From the NCBI RefSeq assembly GCF_964199755.1, contig NC_133907.1, positions 4,159,001 through 4,223,000 of the forward strand: 64,000 nt of DNA, read 5' to 3'. Below, piece by piece: positions 35,501 to 46,998 of this stretch (position 1 is the first letter of the stretch; each line of letters opens with the position of its first letter). Under the pieces are notes generated by a model. The model was not told the origin of the DNA and did not search any database. It saw only the letters and a program-made list of their open reading frames with translations. The translations under genes were made by a program, and so were the position numbers. The stretch is from Larus michahellis. Taxonomy: Eukaryota > Chordata > Aves > Charadriiformes > Laridae.

Positions 35501-36891
35501 TATTATTTTTTTATTCTTTTTTTTTTTTTTTTTTTGCAAAACTATCATTTCCAGCCTATGATTCCAGCTAATTTATAACACTGCACTGCCAAGCAACAAT
35601 GAATTATGGAAAGGTTTGGCACCATTAATGTTTAGGGGGATAAATGGGAGTGGACTGTTAAATATGATTATTCTCATTCGTGTCTGTCTTTCCTTGGGGT
35701 GCCTATCGCTAGAGAACAAGTGCCACGTGCATTAGTTAATTTAAACAACACATTTACATGATTAGGGATTAACTCCTGTGCTTCTCCTTTGGCTAATTAG
35801 TGTATCTATAGATCTATTTAGTAAGAAAATACCTTGGGGAAGGCAGGAGCCTTCAGAGCTTATTTCATATAAGCTGGCTGTCAAATTCAGGGATTAGAAA
35901 AATGCTCACTTCTCCCTCCCCTCCCATGGCACCTTATATTTGCTTGTTTTATTTCTCTTGACTCCCATGCAGCATCTGCACTAAGTTTTATCAAGCAAAC
36001 ACTACTGGGTTTTTCTTCCCTCGTTTTGCTCCCCAGTTTCTTGTCGGCTGTCATCCCCGGGCTGCTCGCGGACCCTGCAGGCTCCAACTGTCAATAGGCC
36101 CAGGCGGAAAAGAATATTTTGCAATGGGGATTTCACTCTGGTGGATTAATTAATTTTCCCTGCACAGGATGCTCCTTCAGGTCTCCGTGCTTGGCTCACA
36201 AAAAGCCAGGATCTGCAATCTCAACACGGCGCCGGATTCGGATACAGCCGCCCCGCGCATCCTCCGAATCCAGCTGCTGGTTTCCATAGCGAATAGGTGG
36301 GATCACTGGATTCCTTACAGGCTCCATGGAAACATTTGTACTCAGGCTCCTGCCAACTTCCAGTCTGCTCATTAGCCACCCACCTTGCTCACATCTCCCC
36401 TCACCCCAAAAACTCTCTTTGCATCGATGTTTTCCAGTTTGCGGTCCCACGCAGCCGGAGGGTCCTGGTGGTGGAGCACGGCCCAAGGGATGCTGCATCC
36501 CTTCTCTGAGTAACTGTGCTTCAGTGACGGGTGAAACTGTCCTTGTAATCTCCATCGCCTGCTTTTCAACTTGTGAGGGGCTCTGACCTATTCACTGAGC
36601 TGTTTGGAAAGGCTGCTAAAGTAGGGGCTGTTAGAAAACACCCAAAGCACAGAAGAATTATTTAGAAAAATGAAGGAATTTGAGAGAATTAAACTTTTTC
36701 ACCGCTGGAACAATGCATGCAACCATCAAGTTAAATTTCAAGAAGGAAAAACTTTAGCACTGAAGAAAATAGCTAATACTTTTCTATGGACTTCTATTTC
36801 CAGGGGAATGACACACACGTAGCAAGGATTGTACCTCAGCACACAATTCAAGGAGGCAGGATAGCATTTTGCTAGGAGCAGGAACACTCAC
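26563..36891. other. unique non-coding DNA, no gene seen
   Basis: About 10 kb without recognisable exon or transposon. AT-rich island at 29,430-29,790 (ACACAATTATTTTGCC; AAACTAATTTTGTTG). CpG-rich patch at 32,110-32,220. T-rich tract 29,310-29,326, A20 at 33,038-33,057, GA run at 33,353-33,368, T-rich run at 35,512-35,535. Confidence 0.4.
35560..35880. promoter_or_regulatory. candidate enhancer-like block
   Basis: Unique AT-rich sequence with SOX-like AACAATGAATTATGG, a CACGTG E-box (35,724-35,729), ATTAGTTAATTTAAAC and GGCTAATTAG (TAATTA 35,794-35,799). Motif density is higher than around it. Motifs this short occur often by chance. Confidence 0.3.
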
Positions 36892-36980
36892 CTCAAGGCC
36901 ATTTTTTGTTTGATGAGAAATCAAGTTCCTCTCAGACGAAGACCTATTTTTTTCAGGGATCTCCACCTCTGGACAGTCCC
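36892..36980 (-). other. candidate isolated exon (coding or lncRNA), 89 nt
   Basis: On the minus strand a very strong acceptor (TTTGTTTTCTTCCCAG) precedes 36,980 and a full-consensus donor (CTTGAG|GTGAGT) follows 36,892. One frame is open throughout (DCPEVEIPEKNRSSSERN, then LISHQTKNGLE). I do not recognise the peptide and find no partner exon whose phase could be tested, so it is only an exon-like segment. It could be a non-coding RNA exon or chance. Confidence 0.25.
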
Positions 36981-39881
36981 CTGGGAAGAAAACAAATGCA
37001 TCAGCCAGCATCAACAGAACCAAGGCCAAGACAATCTTTTTAAAAGCACTGCCCTCTAACAATGTTAGTAACAGGTGTTGCACAAATGGGCTGCATAGAC
37101 CCAAATTACTGCTCCTTCCAAGAGCACTTGGATTAGCCGATCACACAATTAACTCCAGAGAAACCCTAAGGAAAAACAGGGACTCTTTCACTTATCACTA
37201 CCAGGATGAATAGTCCCTATTTAATTTCCTTTTTCCTTTTGCAGGAGACAGGACGAGAGGGGAAGAGGTAAACCTTTCCAACTCCAGATGCAAATAGAGG
37301 GCTTTGTCTGTAGTGACAGGCCATAAAATGTTTGTTCCCCAGCAGAAAATTGCACAGAATATTGACTTTTAACACCAAGTAACCCTTTAAAGCATTACCT
37401 GATTGCACAATAAGTTCATGCTGCTGCTCAGGGGAGAAGCAGCTTTGCTTTCCCTATTCTCCCACAGAGGCTTTTAGACACCTTCCTGGTGGCTTAAAGG
37501 CAACACTTCAAGGTAGAAAAAGCAATAATAAAAACCTTCTGTCCCTTCAGAGCCTGGCCTGTATTCGCTTAAGCGAGCCCTGCCCAAAATCTCTACAAAA
37601 CAGCCAGCTTCCCCCCCACCTCAACCCAGGAGCAGCTCTGCTCCCTCCCAGGCTGCTGCCACTTATAGGCTGGGGAGGAGGAGGAGGAGGAGGAGGGAGG
37701 GGAGAGTTAATTCATTAACTAACTATACCTGACCCAGCCTTATTTCTTTCCCCAGCTCCCATCTCGCGGGTTTCTGTGCTCAGGGCGGGCTGAGTCCCAT
37801 CCTCCTGCTGAGTTTCTTGTGGCAGAACGCAGCGAACTTGGGCAATGAATCTCCTTTACGCCTTTATAAGTCTTTCATCTTACAGTGGAAAGAAATACTT
37901 GCTGGGGTTTCTCTGCAGCATAAAGACATGCTATGTTAATCCTACCCCCTGCAGATTTGCATTCTGCACATCCTTGTTAGCATCCTTGCATAAATACCAG
38001 CGTATTTACATGCTTCCCTTAGGCTGCGGATGTCGCCATAACTCCTGCGCACCGTTGCGTCTGAATGCATGCAGACGTGCTTGTCTTAGCCCTGAGCTCT
38101 TTCGCCGCTCGGATGCAGGGAGGACCACGGTTGGTTTCCTGTATCTGCTCCCAGGATCCCACCCAGGGGTGTTCGAGGAGCGGAGCCGCCGTGCACGGCT
38201 GAAGCGTGTCCTTGGTGGCACCAACAGTAGGAAATTTAAACAAAAATATGAGCATTAGTGTTGCTGCCTTTTGGCTGAGACGGGAACAGCTCTTGTTATT
38301 GGAAATCCCTAGGGAAGAGCTGTAAAACCTCCTCGAGGGACTTTGAGGCCAATTCCCCCTCCGGGACCAAGGAAATGTCATTTCATGCATCAGCATCAAC
38401 CATCCTGCTGCGGATCTCCTCAACCTGTTGGTTGGGAATCAGATTTAAGAGGCTCTTTCCGAGGACCTTGTTCCCACCTCTCCAAGGAGCAGGCAGGGAA
38501 AGCAATAAGGCTGAGCCTTATTATCCCTCTGTTTGCAACCAGTCATCAGGAGAAAACGTTATTTTGGAGTTTCTGTGCATCTCGCAGCCTGCGAGCGAGC
38601 TTCACAACGGAGACTCATCAGCAAATATTATATTTTAGTGATTCATGCAGTTTCCCTTATTGAAGGCTCATGAGCTCATTTTGGAAACCCAGGAAAAGTG
38701 CAAGACTCACCGCTGTGAGAAACGCTTTTTTTTCTAACTGAAAAGGAATCCAGCAAGTCTTGCAAAATGAACTCCCGAATGAGCTTTCTCGTGCACTCCT
38801 GCACAACGACCCTCGCTTGTGACCTTTAAATGCCTAAATATAGGGAAGGTGCCTACGAGGTCGGGGTTGCAAGCTGACGCAGAGACCAAACCAAAGTTCC
38901 CATGCTGCAAACTGCCTTCAAAAGAAGCCGTATCTGCTTCCATAGGTCTAGACCTACTATAAAGCAGAATATTGCACTTTTTTCATCATCTCTGTGATGT
39001 CTCGGGCTCCTTAAGTATCTTAAATAAAGGATTCCTGGGGAGAAAAAAAAAAAAATAAATCAGAGCTATGCGTATGTGTTGATTTTTAGGCTCAAATTCC
39101 AGTTTTCTGCTCTCTACCACCACTTGTACCCAAATGTATTTTTCTATTTCATTCGCACTAACTCCCACAAAGACAACTGAAATTACAAAAAAAAAAAAAA
39201 AAAGCTAAACGGTTCTTTATTTTTTCTTAAACTCGTTTTGAATTTTAATCTCTGCTAAGTAAGCTTTGATGGTTGAAATCAATTAAAACAATGCTTTGGT
39301 TTAAAGGAAAAAAAAATCACGTAGTTGAACATCAAAATTATTATTCTTTCCTCTTGATTTTGACAGGTTTTTAAGCAAGAGACACATTAGCTTACAATGA
39401 GGAGGTTCAAGAAGCCCACTCATTTTTTTCTGTATACAGAAAGGAAAAGGAGAAGAAAAAAAAACGCTAGAGACGTGTTTCACTTGGCACTCCATTAGCA
39501 GTCGGTCCTTCACTATGCTTTAATTAGTGGAGCTGTTGGCTGTGGTCACGCACGCTGCTAAAAATCTTTCCCTGCAAGTCCAAAGCCGTTCGTATATTTA
39601 CACTGACGCCACTAATGAAGCTGGAGCAGAAGCAGCCCTGTCGGGCCTTGGGATGTGGGGAGTGGGCTTCTACACCGGCTCATAGGCAATAAATCCTTCC
39701 CAGCCAAAAATCTGCGGTGTGACTCACAGGAGTAAAGTTAGCCGGGTGCTGCACCTGGCTGGAGGGCAGAGGCAGTTTAAAAAAGCAATATTTACGGGTG
39801 TCACTCACGGCGGGAAGCAGGGCAGTTGGAATCTGTTGTGGTGAAGGTGGGTATGGTTGGAAGGTGGGCGAGTCACAGCCG
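36981..39881. other. unique non-coding DNA, no gene seen
   Basis: GGA-rich run at about 37,673-37,706 and A17 at 39,187-39,203. No gene. Confidence 0.4.
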
Positions 39882-39943
39882 AAGTTAGAACTAGATGATC
39901 TTTGAAGTCCATTCCAATCCTTAAGCATTCTGTAATTCTATGA
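39882..39943 (+). mobile_element. CR1 3' end fragment
   Basis: GTTAGAACTAGATGATCTTT, then GAAGTCCATTCCAATCC and the tandem octamer ATTCTGTAATTCTATGA at 39,927-39,943 match the CR1 3' terminus in plus orientation. The match upstream of about 39,882 fades, so it is a heavily truncated or degraded copy. Confidence 0.85.
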
Positions 39944-41145
39944 TAATTAAGGGAGAAGCTCTGCTGAAGACGAAGAAGGTCCAGGCTCCTCTCTAAGGTC
40001 TACGCTGCTCCTGCGAGGCTGATGAGTGAGAGGATGATCTTCAGCAAACACAGGGAAGAGGAAGGAATTTGGCATCATGGGTGAACACCAGAGCCTATTT
40101 CCCTCCATGTGATAACCTGCTAGGATTTTTTTTAATTTAGCAGAGAAAGGTATTAAAAATGAAAAAAAATAATCAGTAGATGGAACCCGCCGCCAGAAAA
40201 TTCACATCGTAAATTCAACGCCCACTCCTAGCAGGGAGGGAGACAAACCAGCCCAGCAAACTGGCAGCGAAAGGAGAAATCCTCCCTCGGCTGTTTGCCA
40301 AGGCTGGGGGTCTCCCAGGAGACCAGCTGAAAGGCTGCACGAAAAATAGACCTCGGTCACAGCGACCCCAAAATGTCCAGTAATTCATCCAAAGCTGCAG
40401 AGGACCACGGGCAGCATCCCCTCCTCTTCCTCCTTCCCAGGGACATGCCTCGTCCGTCAGAGTCCCAATTAGTCTCAGCTGATCTCAGGTGTTATTTGCC
40501 TGGTGGACATCTGGGATTTTATATTCTTCCAACAGGCTGGTGGAGCGTGGAAGGAATCAAAAGTTTAAGACTCCTTTTTTTGTTTTCCCTTTACTCGAAG
40601 GATTTAGCAGCAGTAGGTACAGACCAGCAGTTTGGGGTTGGTAAAGAGACACCCGAGGATCGTTCAAGTCTGCCAGTCCACTATCAATAATAAAGCGCTG
40701 CGTTTGTTAAATTGCGTCTGGATGCCCAAGCGATGTTAACGTATTCCTGACGTCTTCTGAACAAGGGAAGAATTGAACTGGAAAACTCAAGCACATTTTT
40801 CTTGCTTCTGAAAACTGGCAGCAAGCGTGCTGCCCTTCCCGCGGCAGGCAGGGCTCACCCCCCCGTCCTGACCCAATTCCTGGCTCTTCAGCATCACCCG
40901 GGGCCCAACTCGCTGTGGAAATGTCCGGTTTTACGCTGGAGAAATTAAAAAAAAAACCCCAACTCTAAATATTCATATGGTACCCCAGCTTGGCTACGTG
41001 ACCATAGCTGATGGTGAGACACTGGGGAGGAACGGGTATCAGCCTAAGCAAAATAAGCTTGACATTTATAATAAAGCCCCCAAATTCTCCAAAGGAGGCT
41101 GTCTGGACAAGATTTTGTAAAACAAAAAAAATTAGTTTCCTTAAC

Positions 41146-41170
41146 AAAAAAAAAAAAAAAAAAAAAAAAA
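41146..41170 (+). repeat. A25 tract
   Basis: Longest homopolymer in the window. An AATAAA at 41,070-41,075 lies upstream, but 71 bp is too far for a normal poly(A) tail, and the upstream sequence is not a gene I recognise. A retrocopy tail is possible but unsupported. Confidence 0.9.
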
Positions 41171-42540
41171 GAGTACAGGTGGAAAACGTTGATCCTGTGT
41201 GTAACTGTGTGTACTACCGTAAGAGTTATTGCACGCTGCTGTCCCAACCAGCTGCAGAGCTGGCTCCCTGCCTTCCCTCTTTGCAAGGCCGCGCGTGCCG
41301 TGCCATGTCGGACAAAATGCAATTTTCCAAGTAGCAAGAAGAAAGGTGTTACTAGAGTGCCATCGCTTCCCTTCTTTCCGGAGGCGGTATAGGAAGCAGG
41401 GACTCTGCGGGCTGTCGGTTCCCCTATCCAAAGTTGTTGGTGCTTTCAAAGGAATTTTTCTTGAAGGAGGGGGAAGTGTTTGGGGTTTCTTTTCTTTTTT
41501 TCCCCTCTTTTTTTTTTTTTTCTTCACAAAATGGAGAAAATTCTGCTCAAAAATTAGATTATAACTAAAGTGACATTTTTCCAAAAGAACAAAGATTTGA
41601 AGATGGGTTGTAACTAAGCAGCGAGTTCTGAGATTTTCCTTTTCACTCTCTCTGGAGTGTGAATAGGCATTTTTTGGGAAGTCACAAAGGTCTTTGTGTG
41701 CAAAGACCATTATTTTCTGCCCAACTTCTTTGTACGCATCAATTTAAAAACCTCCATCTTTTGAAGGTACGTTTTATTTCCACCAGGAGAGATGAGTTAG
41801 TGCAGCCGGAACACAGGACAGTCACTCACCCACTGGCTAAATTACAGATTTAAAAAGATATCGTAAGAGTTGAGATTGAAAAAAAAAAAAAACCAACAGT
41901 TTGGCATGAGCTGTTGTTGCATTACCTTTAACAAATGCTTTCAAGTACTTAAAACAAATTGCAAAATGAACTTAGACAAACTCGTTTCTTTTTTTGGCAC
42001 ATAAGTATCTCAGGAGATGATCCTGAAAGCAACAGTAGGTCAAAAGTATCTTCTTGAGGTTTTTTCCTCTACTTCAGAACCAGGAATATTTTGCACCTCA
42101 GGGATATACAAACCACTTGTCTCACCCCATTAAGGATTTATCCTGGTTCAACAACCAAAACTATCCTGGGACTGAGAGTGTGCAACCAGGGGTTTGATTG
42201 CTTTGGAAGAATCAATATCTCCTGTTCAAATTTAATTTTTAAGAATAATTGATTCTCCCAAGCTGCCGAATTTGCCAAAAACCCTCCGCTCCTTTCTACC
42301 CGCGACTGGCTCCATCTCCTGCAATCCCACAGGAGCACGGCATTCCTGCAGGAGCATCCCTCTCCTGCCTGGGAAAACATGGAGCTGAGCAGATGAAGGT
42401 GAGTAAGCAAGAGGAGCGAAACGGGAGCCGTCCCCTGGCACTGGTTCCTTCCCTGCGCAAGGACTGGTGCGGGATCCCCCCGTTAGACCTGTTTGCCCGT
42501 TTTTCTTAGTAAAAGGCTCTGTGTAATTCCCTGGCTGCAG

Positions 42541-42569
42541 CCATTTGGGTTGCAGTCAAACCCAAATGG
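42541..42569. repeat. perfect hairpin: 11-bp stem, 7-nt loop
   Basis: CCATTTGGGTT (42,541-42,551), GCAGTCA, AACCCAAATGG (42,559-42,569). Perfect complement. The sequence GGGTTGC recurs just downstream. No longer stem. Confidence 0.75.
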
Positions 42570-42739
42570 GTTGCCCTTAGTTGCCTTCAAACCAAGCGTA
42601 TGGAGAAACACTTGCTTTTGTCAGGTTTCTTAGAGGTGGCTTGGTTTTTTGGTTTTTTTTTTTGTTGTTGTTGAAAACGAAAAGTGCAGCTATTTAAAGA
42701 TTAAAAGAGAATCCATAATCCACAAGAAGTGCTGGAGAG

Positions 42740-43110
42740 TCTTACAAAATTAGCCCACGCGTTCCGTAACCTAATCTAAAAGCGTAGCTCCCGTTTGACA
42801 GACTTTGAAATATTTCATAACATTTGCAATATTCTCAGCTTCAGCTTTGAAGCTCTCCCCAAAGACTGGTTTTTCCCCGTCTCTGTATGGATTTATAATC
42901 ACCTGCCAACATCTGCGCGGAGCCTGAACTATTCGGGGAGTTTCGTGCTTTGAAGTGACAATGCATCAAAGCCGAAGCGCAATCGATGCCGCCCCCACGT
43001 CACCTCCAGTCAAATATTGACATGCGAGGAGGTACCGTTTCCAGCTTGCTCTAATAACGTCTATTCACGGCACGCAGAGGAAGTTTTATCTGCTTCTATC
43101 CCTTCCTAGG
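42740..43110. promoter_or_regulatory. candidate enhancer-like block
   Basis: Unique moderately AT-rich DNA with GACAATGCATCAAAGC, GCAATCGATGCCG, AGTCAAATATTGACATG and GGATTTATAATCACC. CpGs are retained inside otherwise AT-rich sequence. No coding or repeat. Confidence 0.25.
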
Positions 43111-43823
43111 ACTTGGCGGGATTGAGAATAACACAAGGTGGGGGGGGGGGGAAATGACATCTGCCTTACTTGCTGGGTGAGATGCTACCAAGGACTCTCC
43201 TGCTTGAATTTATCTGACACGCTCAATAAATGCTCCCTCGTGTAAAACAATATCGCCGATATCGCCGACAAATAAAGTTTCCTGAACCAGGATGGTGAGA
43301 CTGACATATCTCACCCCCTACTTCACCTGAACTAGCTTTTTAGTGGCAGTTCTTCTCCCAAAGGGGAAACTGAGGCAGGCAGCCATCACACAACCCACCC
43401 AAAAGTGCCTTGAAAAGAGCCCCTGTCTCCTGAACTCCACTTCAGCCACCTCCCATCTCAAAGTCTCATTAAAAAAACTACCAAACGGTGGGTTTGGTAC
43501 CTCCTATGCAAGCCCTGAGTATTTATGTCCCTTTCGGGCCCCACCACCACCCAGACAGATCTTGGGACGCACTTGTCCCCATTGGCTTAGGCTTTGGAGG
43601 AGAAGAGGGGAAATAGTCTGAGTTTTAGCACCAGGATTTTTAGTTTTCCATCTAAATAGAAGTAATAGATGCTGTGATAATTGCTAGTGATGCCCGAATG
43701 CAGCTACAAAACCCTCCAGCAGAAGCTGTTCATATGTTGTCATTACCAGGTACTTATGCCAGGGGAGAGAAACACCGAGATCCAGATAAGCTTCTCTGGC
43801 CCCTGCTCAGAGAGATGAGGTCT

Positions 43824-43910
43824 TAAAAAAAACCAACCAAACAAAAAAGACCAAAACCAAACAAACAAGTAAAAAAAAAGAAAACAAACCACAAACCAAG
43901 ACCTCCCCCG
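43824..43910 (+). repeat. A/C-rich low-complexity tract
   Basis: Irregular AAAC/AACC/ACCAA runs of about 85 bp, almost without T. Not a strict tandem repeat. Confidence 0.85.
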
Positions 43911-46900
43911 AAAAACACCACCAACACAAACCTCTTTGCTCTCCTTTAGCTGAACAAAACCTCAGTGTGTCAGAGGATTATAACTACTTTCGCTTCTTGG
44001 TGATTATTGATCCTGCGTCAGCATGACTTTAAATGGTGAAAATTACACCTGTAAAATATTATTCTGCTCTTGGAGAAATCTATAACTCTAATGTTCTGCC
44101 CCAGCCTTTGGGGAATAAGTGGTGGTCAGAGGAGAGGAGAAGGGAGAGACTGAAATGGTGACACCCCCCCCGCCTTGGGGTCAGTATTGGGAGGATGGAG
44201 AACCATCCAGACCTTCAGAGAAAAAGGTGATGGAGGCAGGAGCCCAGGGACCAGCCCTGCTTTGGGAAGAGCCCAGGTGGCCGTGCCCGGACAGGAGGAG
44301 GGCAGGATCCAAGGCTCGGTTTCTCCTCACCGCTGCTAGCACAGATGCCCTGAGGACTTTGGGCCATTCCTCTTTGGTCGGTGAAGATGGGATGAGGAGG
44401 CACCAGTCTTGTCTGCACTGAAGTCGTGTTGCCTGGCGGCAACCAGGCAGGACCCCGGCTCTGACCTGGATTTGCAACTGTGGTTAAAGCAAAGCCCATC
44501 ACCTCCCTGCAAGACTGAGGAAGCTACTTACATTTTTGAGCACAGGCAAGTTCTTCCCGAGGTACCCCTCCCTTGGGAACCTCCATCTCCTGTTCTCCAT
44601 CTGCCTCATCTACTCACCAGAGCCCAGCCAGCTTTCGGATGGGGCTGCGCTGACAGATCCTGGAAGATAAAGCCCGATGTGTGGGTCGCTCACGCTTTTC
44701 TCCCCACAGGAAACCCCCAGCCTGGGCTTTGCCTGTCTCACCCCGAGCAACTCCAGCTCTCACCTCAGGAACGGCTCCCCTCAACCCACTGCTTCCACAG
44801 GCTTGTTCAACCCAGCTGCCTCGGCACGGCCCCAGCGACCATCTCACGTAGCGTGTCACCAAACACCCAAACCGTCAGGATTAAGGAAGGGATAACCAAA
44901 AAGGAAAACACTTGCATTTGTGCAGCGCGGGTTTCACAGCTGTTTGCATCTGGCACACGGATGCGGTCGCGCACGTACAGCAGTCAAGCAGCTGGAGCAA
45001 AGCACGTTGGGGCCAGGCTTGCACGTGGAAACAGTTATTTTCCCAAATGAAGCAGCCCTGATCAGCCAGCAAATAATGAACAGTAAAATTGGAGGCTGGA
45101 GCTAAAAAGCCTGGCCTTCATTACCGGCAATAGGAAGCAGATGGCTCTGAGGAGGGAGGGACAGGGCTTCCATTTGGTGGATATCAAACAAAAAAAAAAA
45201 GATTATTTTTTAAAAATGTAAAGTCCTTCACTTCTTTGGTCAATCCATGGTATCCTTGGGCTTCTCAACAAGAACTTTGTGTCCGTGGGAAGAGCACTGT
45301 ATTTTATGGGAGCTTAATATGATTTAGTGGGCACACAGGTGGACTAGCGTTTGCTTTTGCAGCCGTAATATATGACGACTTACAAAGAAGCCTGAGAGAA
45401 GAATTATGTTTCTGCACTTCGTGATGAAGGACTTACTGTTGTTTTCCCTCTTATTTGTACAAAAACCAGTTCAAAGTGGTGCTGGGTTTGAACAGTCAAA
45501 AATGAAAGGCAGTGTGAAGATCTAAGCACACAGTCCCACGCTCACCCTTAGCTCTCCCTCGGCAATTAAACGGGCTCAAATTAATTCTCAAAGAAAGTGC
45601 CGTCATTACACTGTTTTTCTACCTAGTAAGTGCCGCCAGTATAACATTTTCTGCAGGATTTTTGTCTCCCGGTCCTGGCATTAAGCGAATCGTCAGGACC
45701 ATTCCCCTCCATTATGTTTTAAGTCGACTTTTTGGCTTCACTCGTGCTGCAAGATGAGTTGCGGGGATGACGCCAAATGCTCTCCAGCCGAGCTGCGGGC
45801 ACAAATCTGTTTGGGTGAGGTGGGAGCAATCAGGACTCTGGGGTGGTTTTGGGGACAGCTGGGGAGAAAAACAAGCCGAGTCCACACCACAGCCTGAAAA
45901 TGTCTGCTGCTGCTGCGCGTGTCCATGGTAAACATATCCTGCAGCCCCTTGGCCTGGGAATGAGGTTGGGGTGCACTACTGGGAAGTGAAGGTGAGGTGG
46001 TGATGTCCCACTTCATCACCGTGCCCCCTCCACGCCAGATAGGTTTTACGCAGGCGAGATGTTCAATAATATTGATCCCAGTTATCACCAGGCAAAACCA
46101 GCCAGCGTTGTTAGCACATCACCAGTGCCTGTCGCACGGGATACCAGCTCGTTTGCTATGTGCTAATTAGCAACGCAAAGCCTGTGCCAGCGTTTATCTC
46201 GTTTCCCAGAATGTGGAAGGCTCAGTCAAGCGGAGCTCAGCCTCTCAGTAGCTCAGCCCGTGACTGGAGTGAAGTTCACTAAAGCGCTTCGACAAACAGC
46301 CACCTGCTTTGAGCCCGGCAGCTGGAGCAGGGCAGGATGCCCGGGGAGGAGGATGTGCTCCTTCGGCACCGGGCTCACCCCCCGTCCGGGGCAGCACAGC
46401 CCATCCTTGCACCGGGAGTGATGGAGCATGGCAGGGTTTGCTGGTGGCACCACTCGGAGATGATTGAGGGAGGAAAATCTCCTGTGTTGGACCCCCTGGA
46501 CGGTAACCCCAGCCCCTCAGCTCGAGCGCAGCAACCCAGGGAAGTCACCAGCATTGGAGACTCTCAGATGTTCTTAATTCACTACCACCTCAAGAGTTTC
46601 CTCCTCTAACCAAATAAGTTTGAAATGAAATAAGGGCCTCATCCAGCTGATGGTTTTGCCACCTACTGGGAAAGTCCCGTCCTTGCCTTGAGGACTCATT
46701 CTCCCCTGGGGACCATCCTTAATGAAGGGAGCGATGGCAGCTTTCACCTGTGTAGCCTGCCACCGGCACGGTGGCACTGCTGGTCTGCAGAGAAGTCCAC
46801 GCTGAGCACAGCCTGAGAGCAGCTGTTTGCCCCGGGAGAAGGAAGGGAGAGAAAAAATGAGTGAGCTTCTCTTAATTCAGACAATTGTTCTGATCCCTTC

Positions 46901-46967
46901 TTATGAAGTATGCCTATAAATAACCACTTTCCTTCCGAAAAGTCCTTTCGAAATGACATTTCGCTCC

Positions 46968-46998
46968 CTAATATCACAATCAGATGTTGTGATATTAG
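46968..46998. repeat. perfect hairpin: 12-bp stem, 7-nt loop
   Basis: CTAATATCACAA (46,968-46,979), loop TCAGATG, then TTGTGATATTAG (46,987-46,998). The arms are exactly complementary. It lies in an AT-rich unique block. On either strand it could fold, or serve as a symmetric protein-binding site. No miRNA-length stem is seen beyond the 12 bp, so a miRNA precursor is unlikely. Confidence 0.8.

Noticed and set aside
36784..37104. 106-codon minus-strand frame with a hydrophobic segment that looks like a membrane helix
   Set aside because: The hydrophobic part overlaps the pyrimidine-rich acceptor of the exon candidate, so it is better explained as intron sequence. No homology recognised.
41011..41170. 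Possible processed retrocopy ending in A25
   Set aside because: AATAAA is too far upstream of the tail and no coding or known transcript sequence precedes it; no target-site duplication seen.
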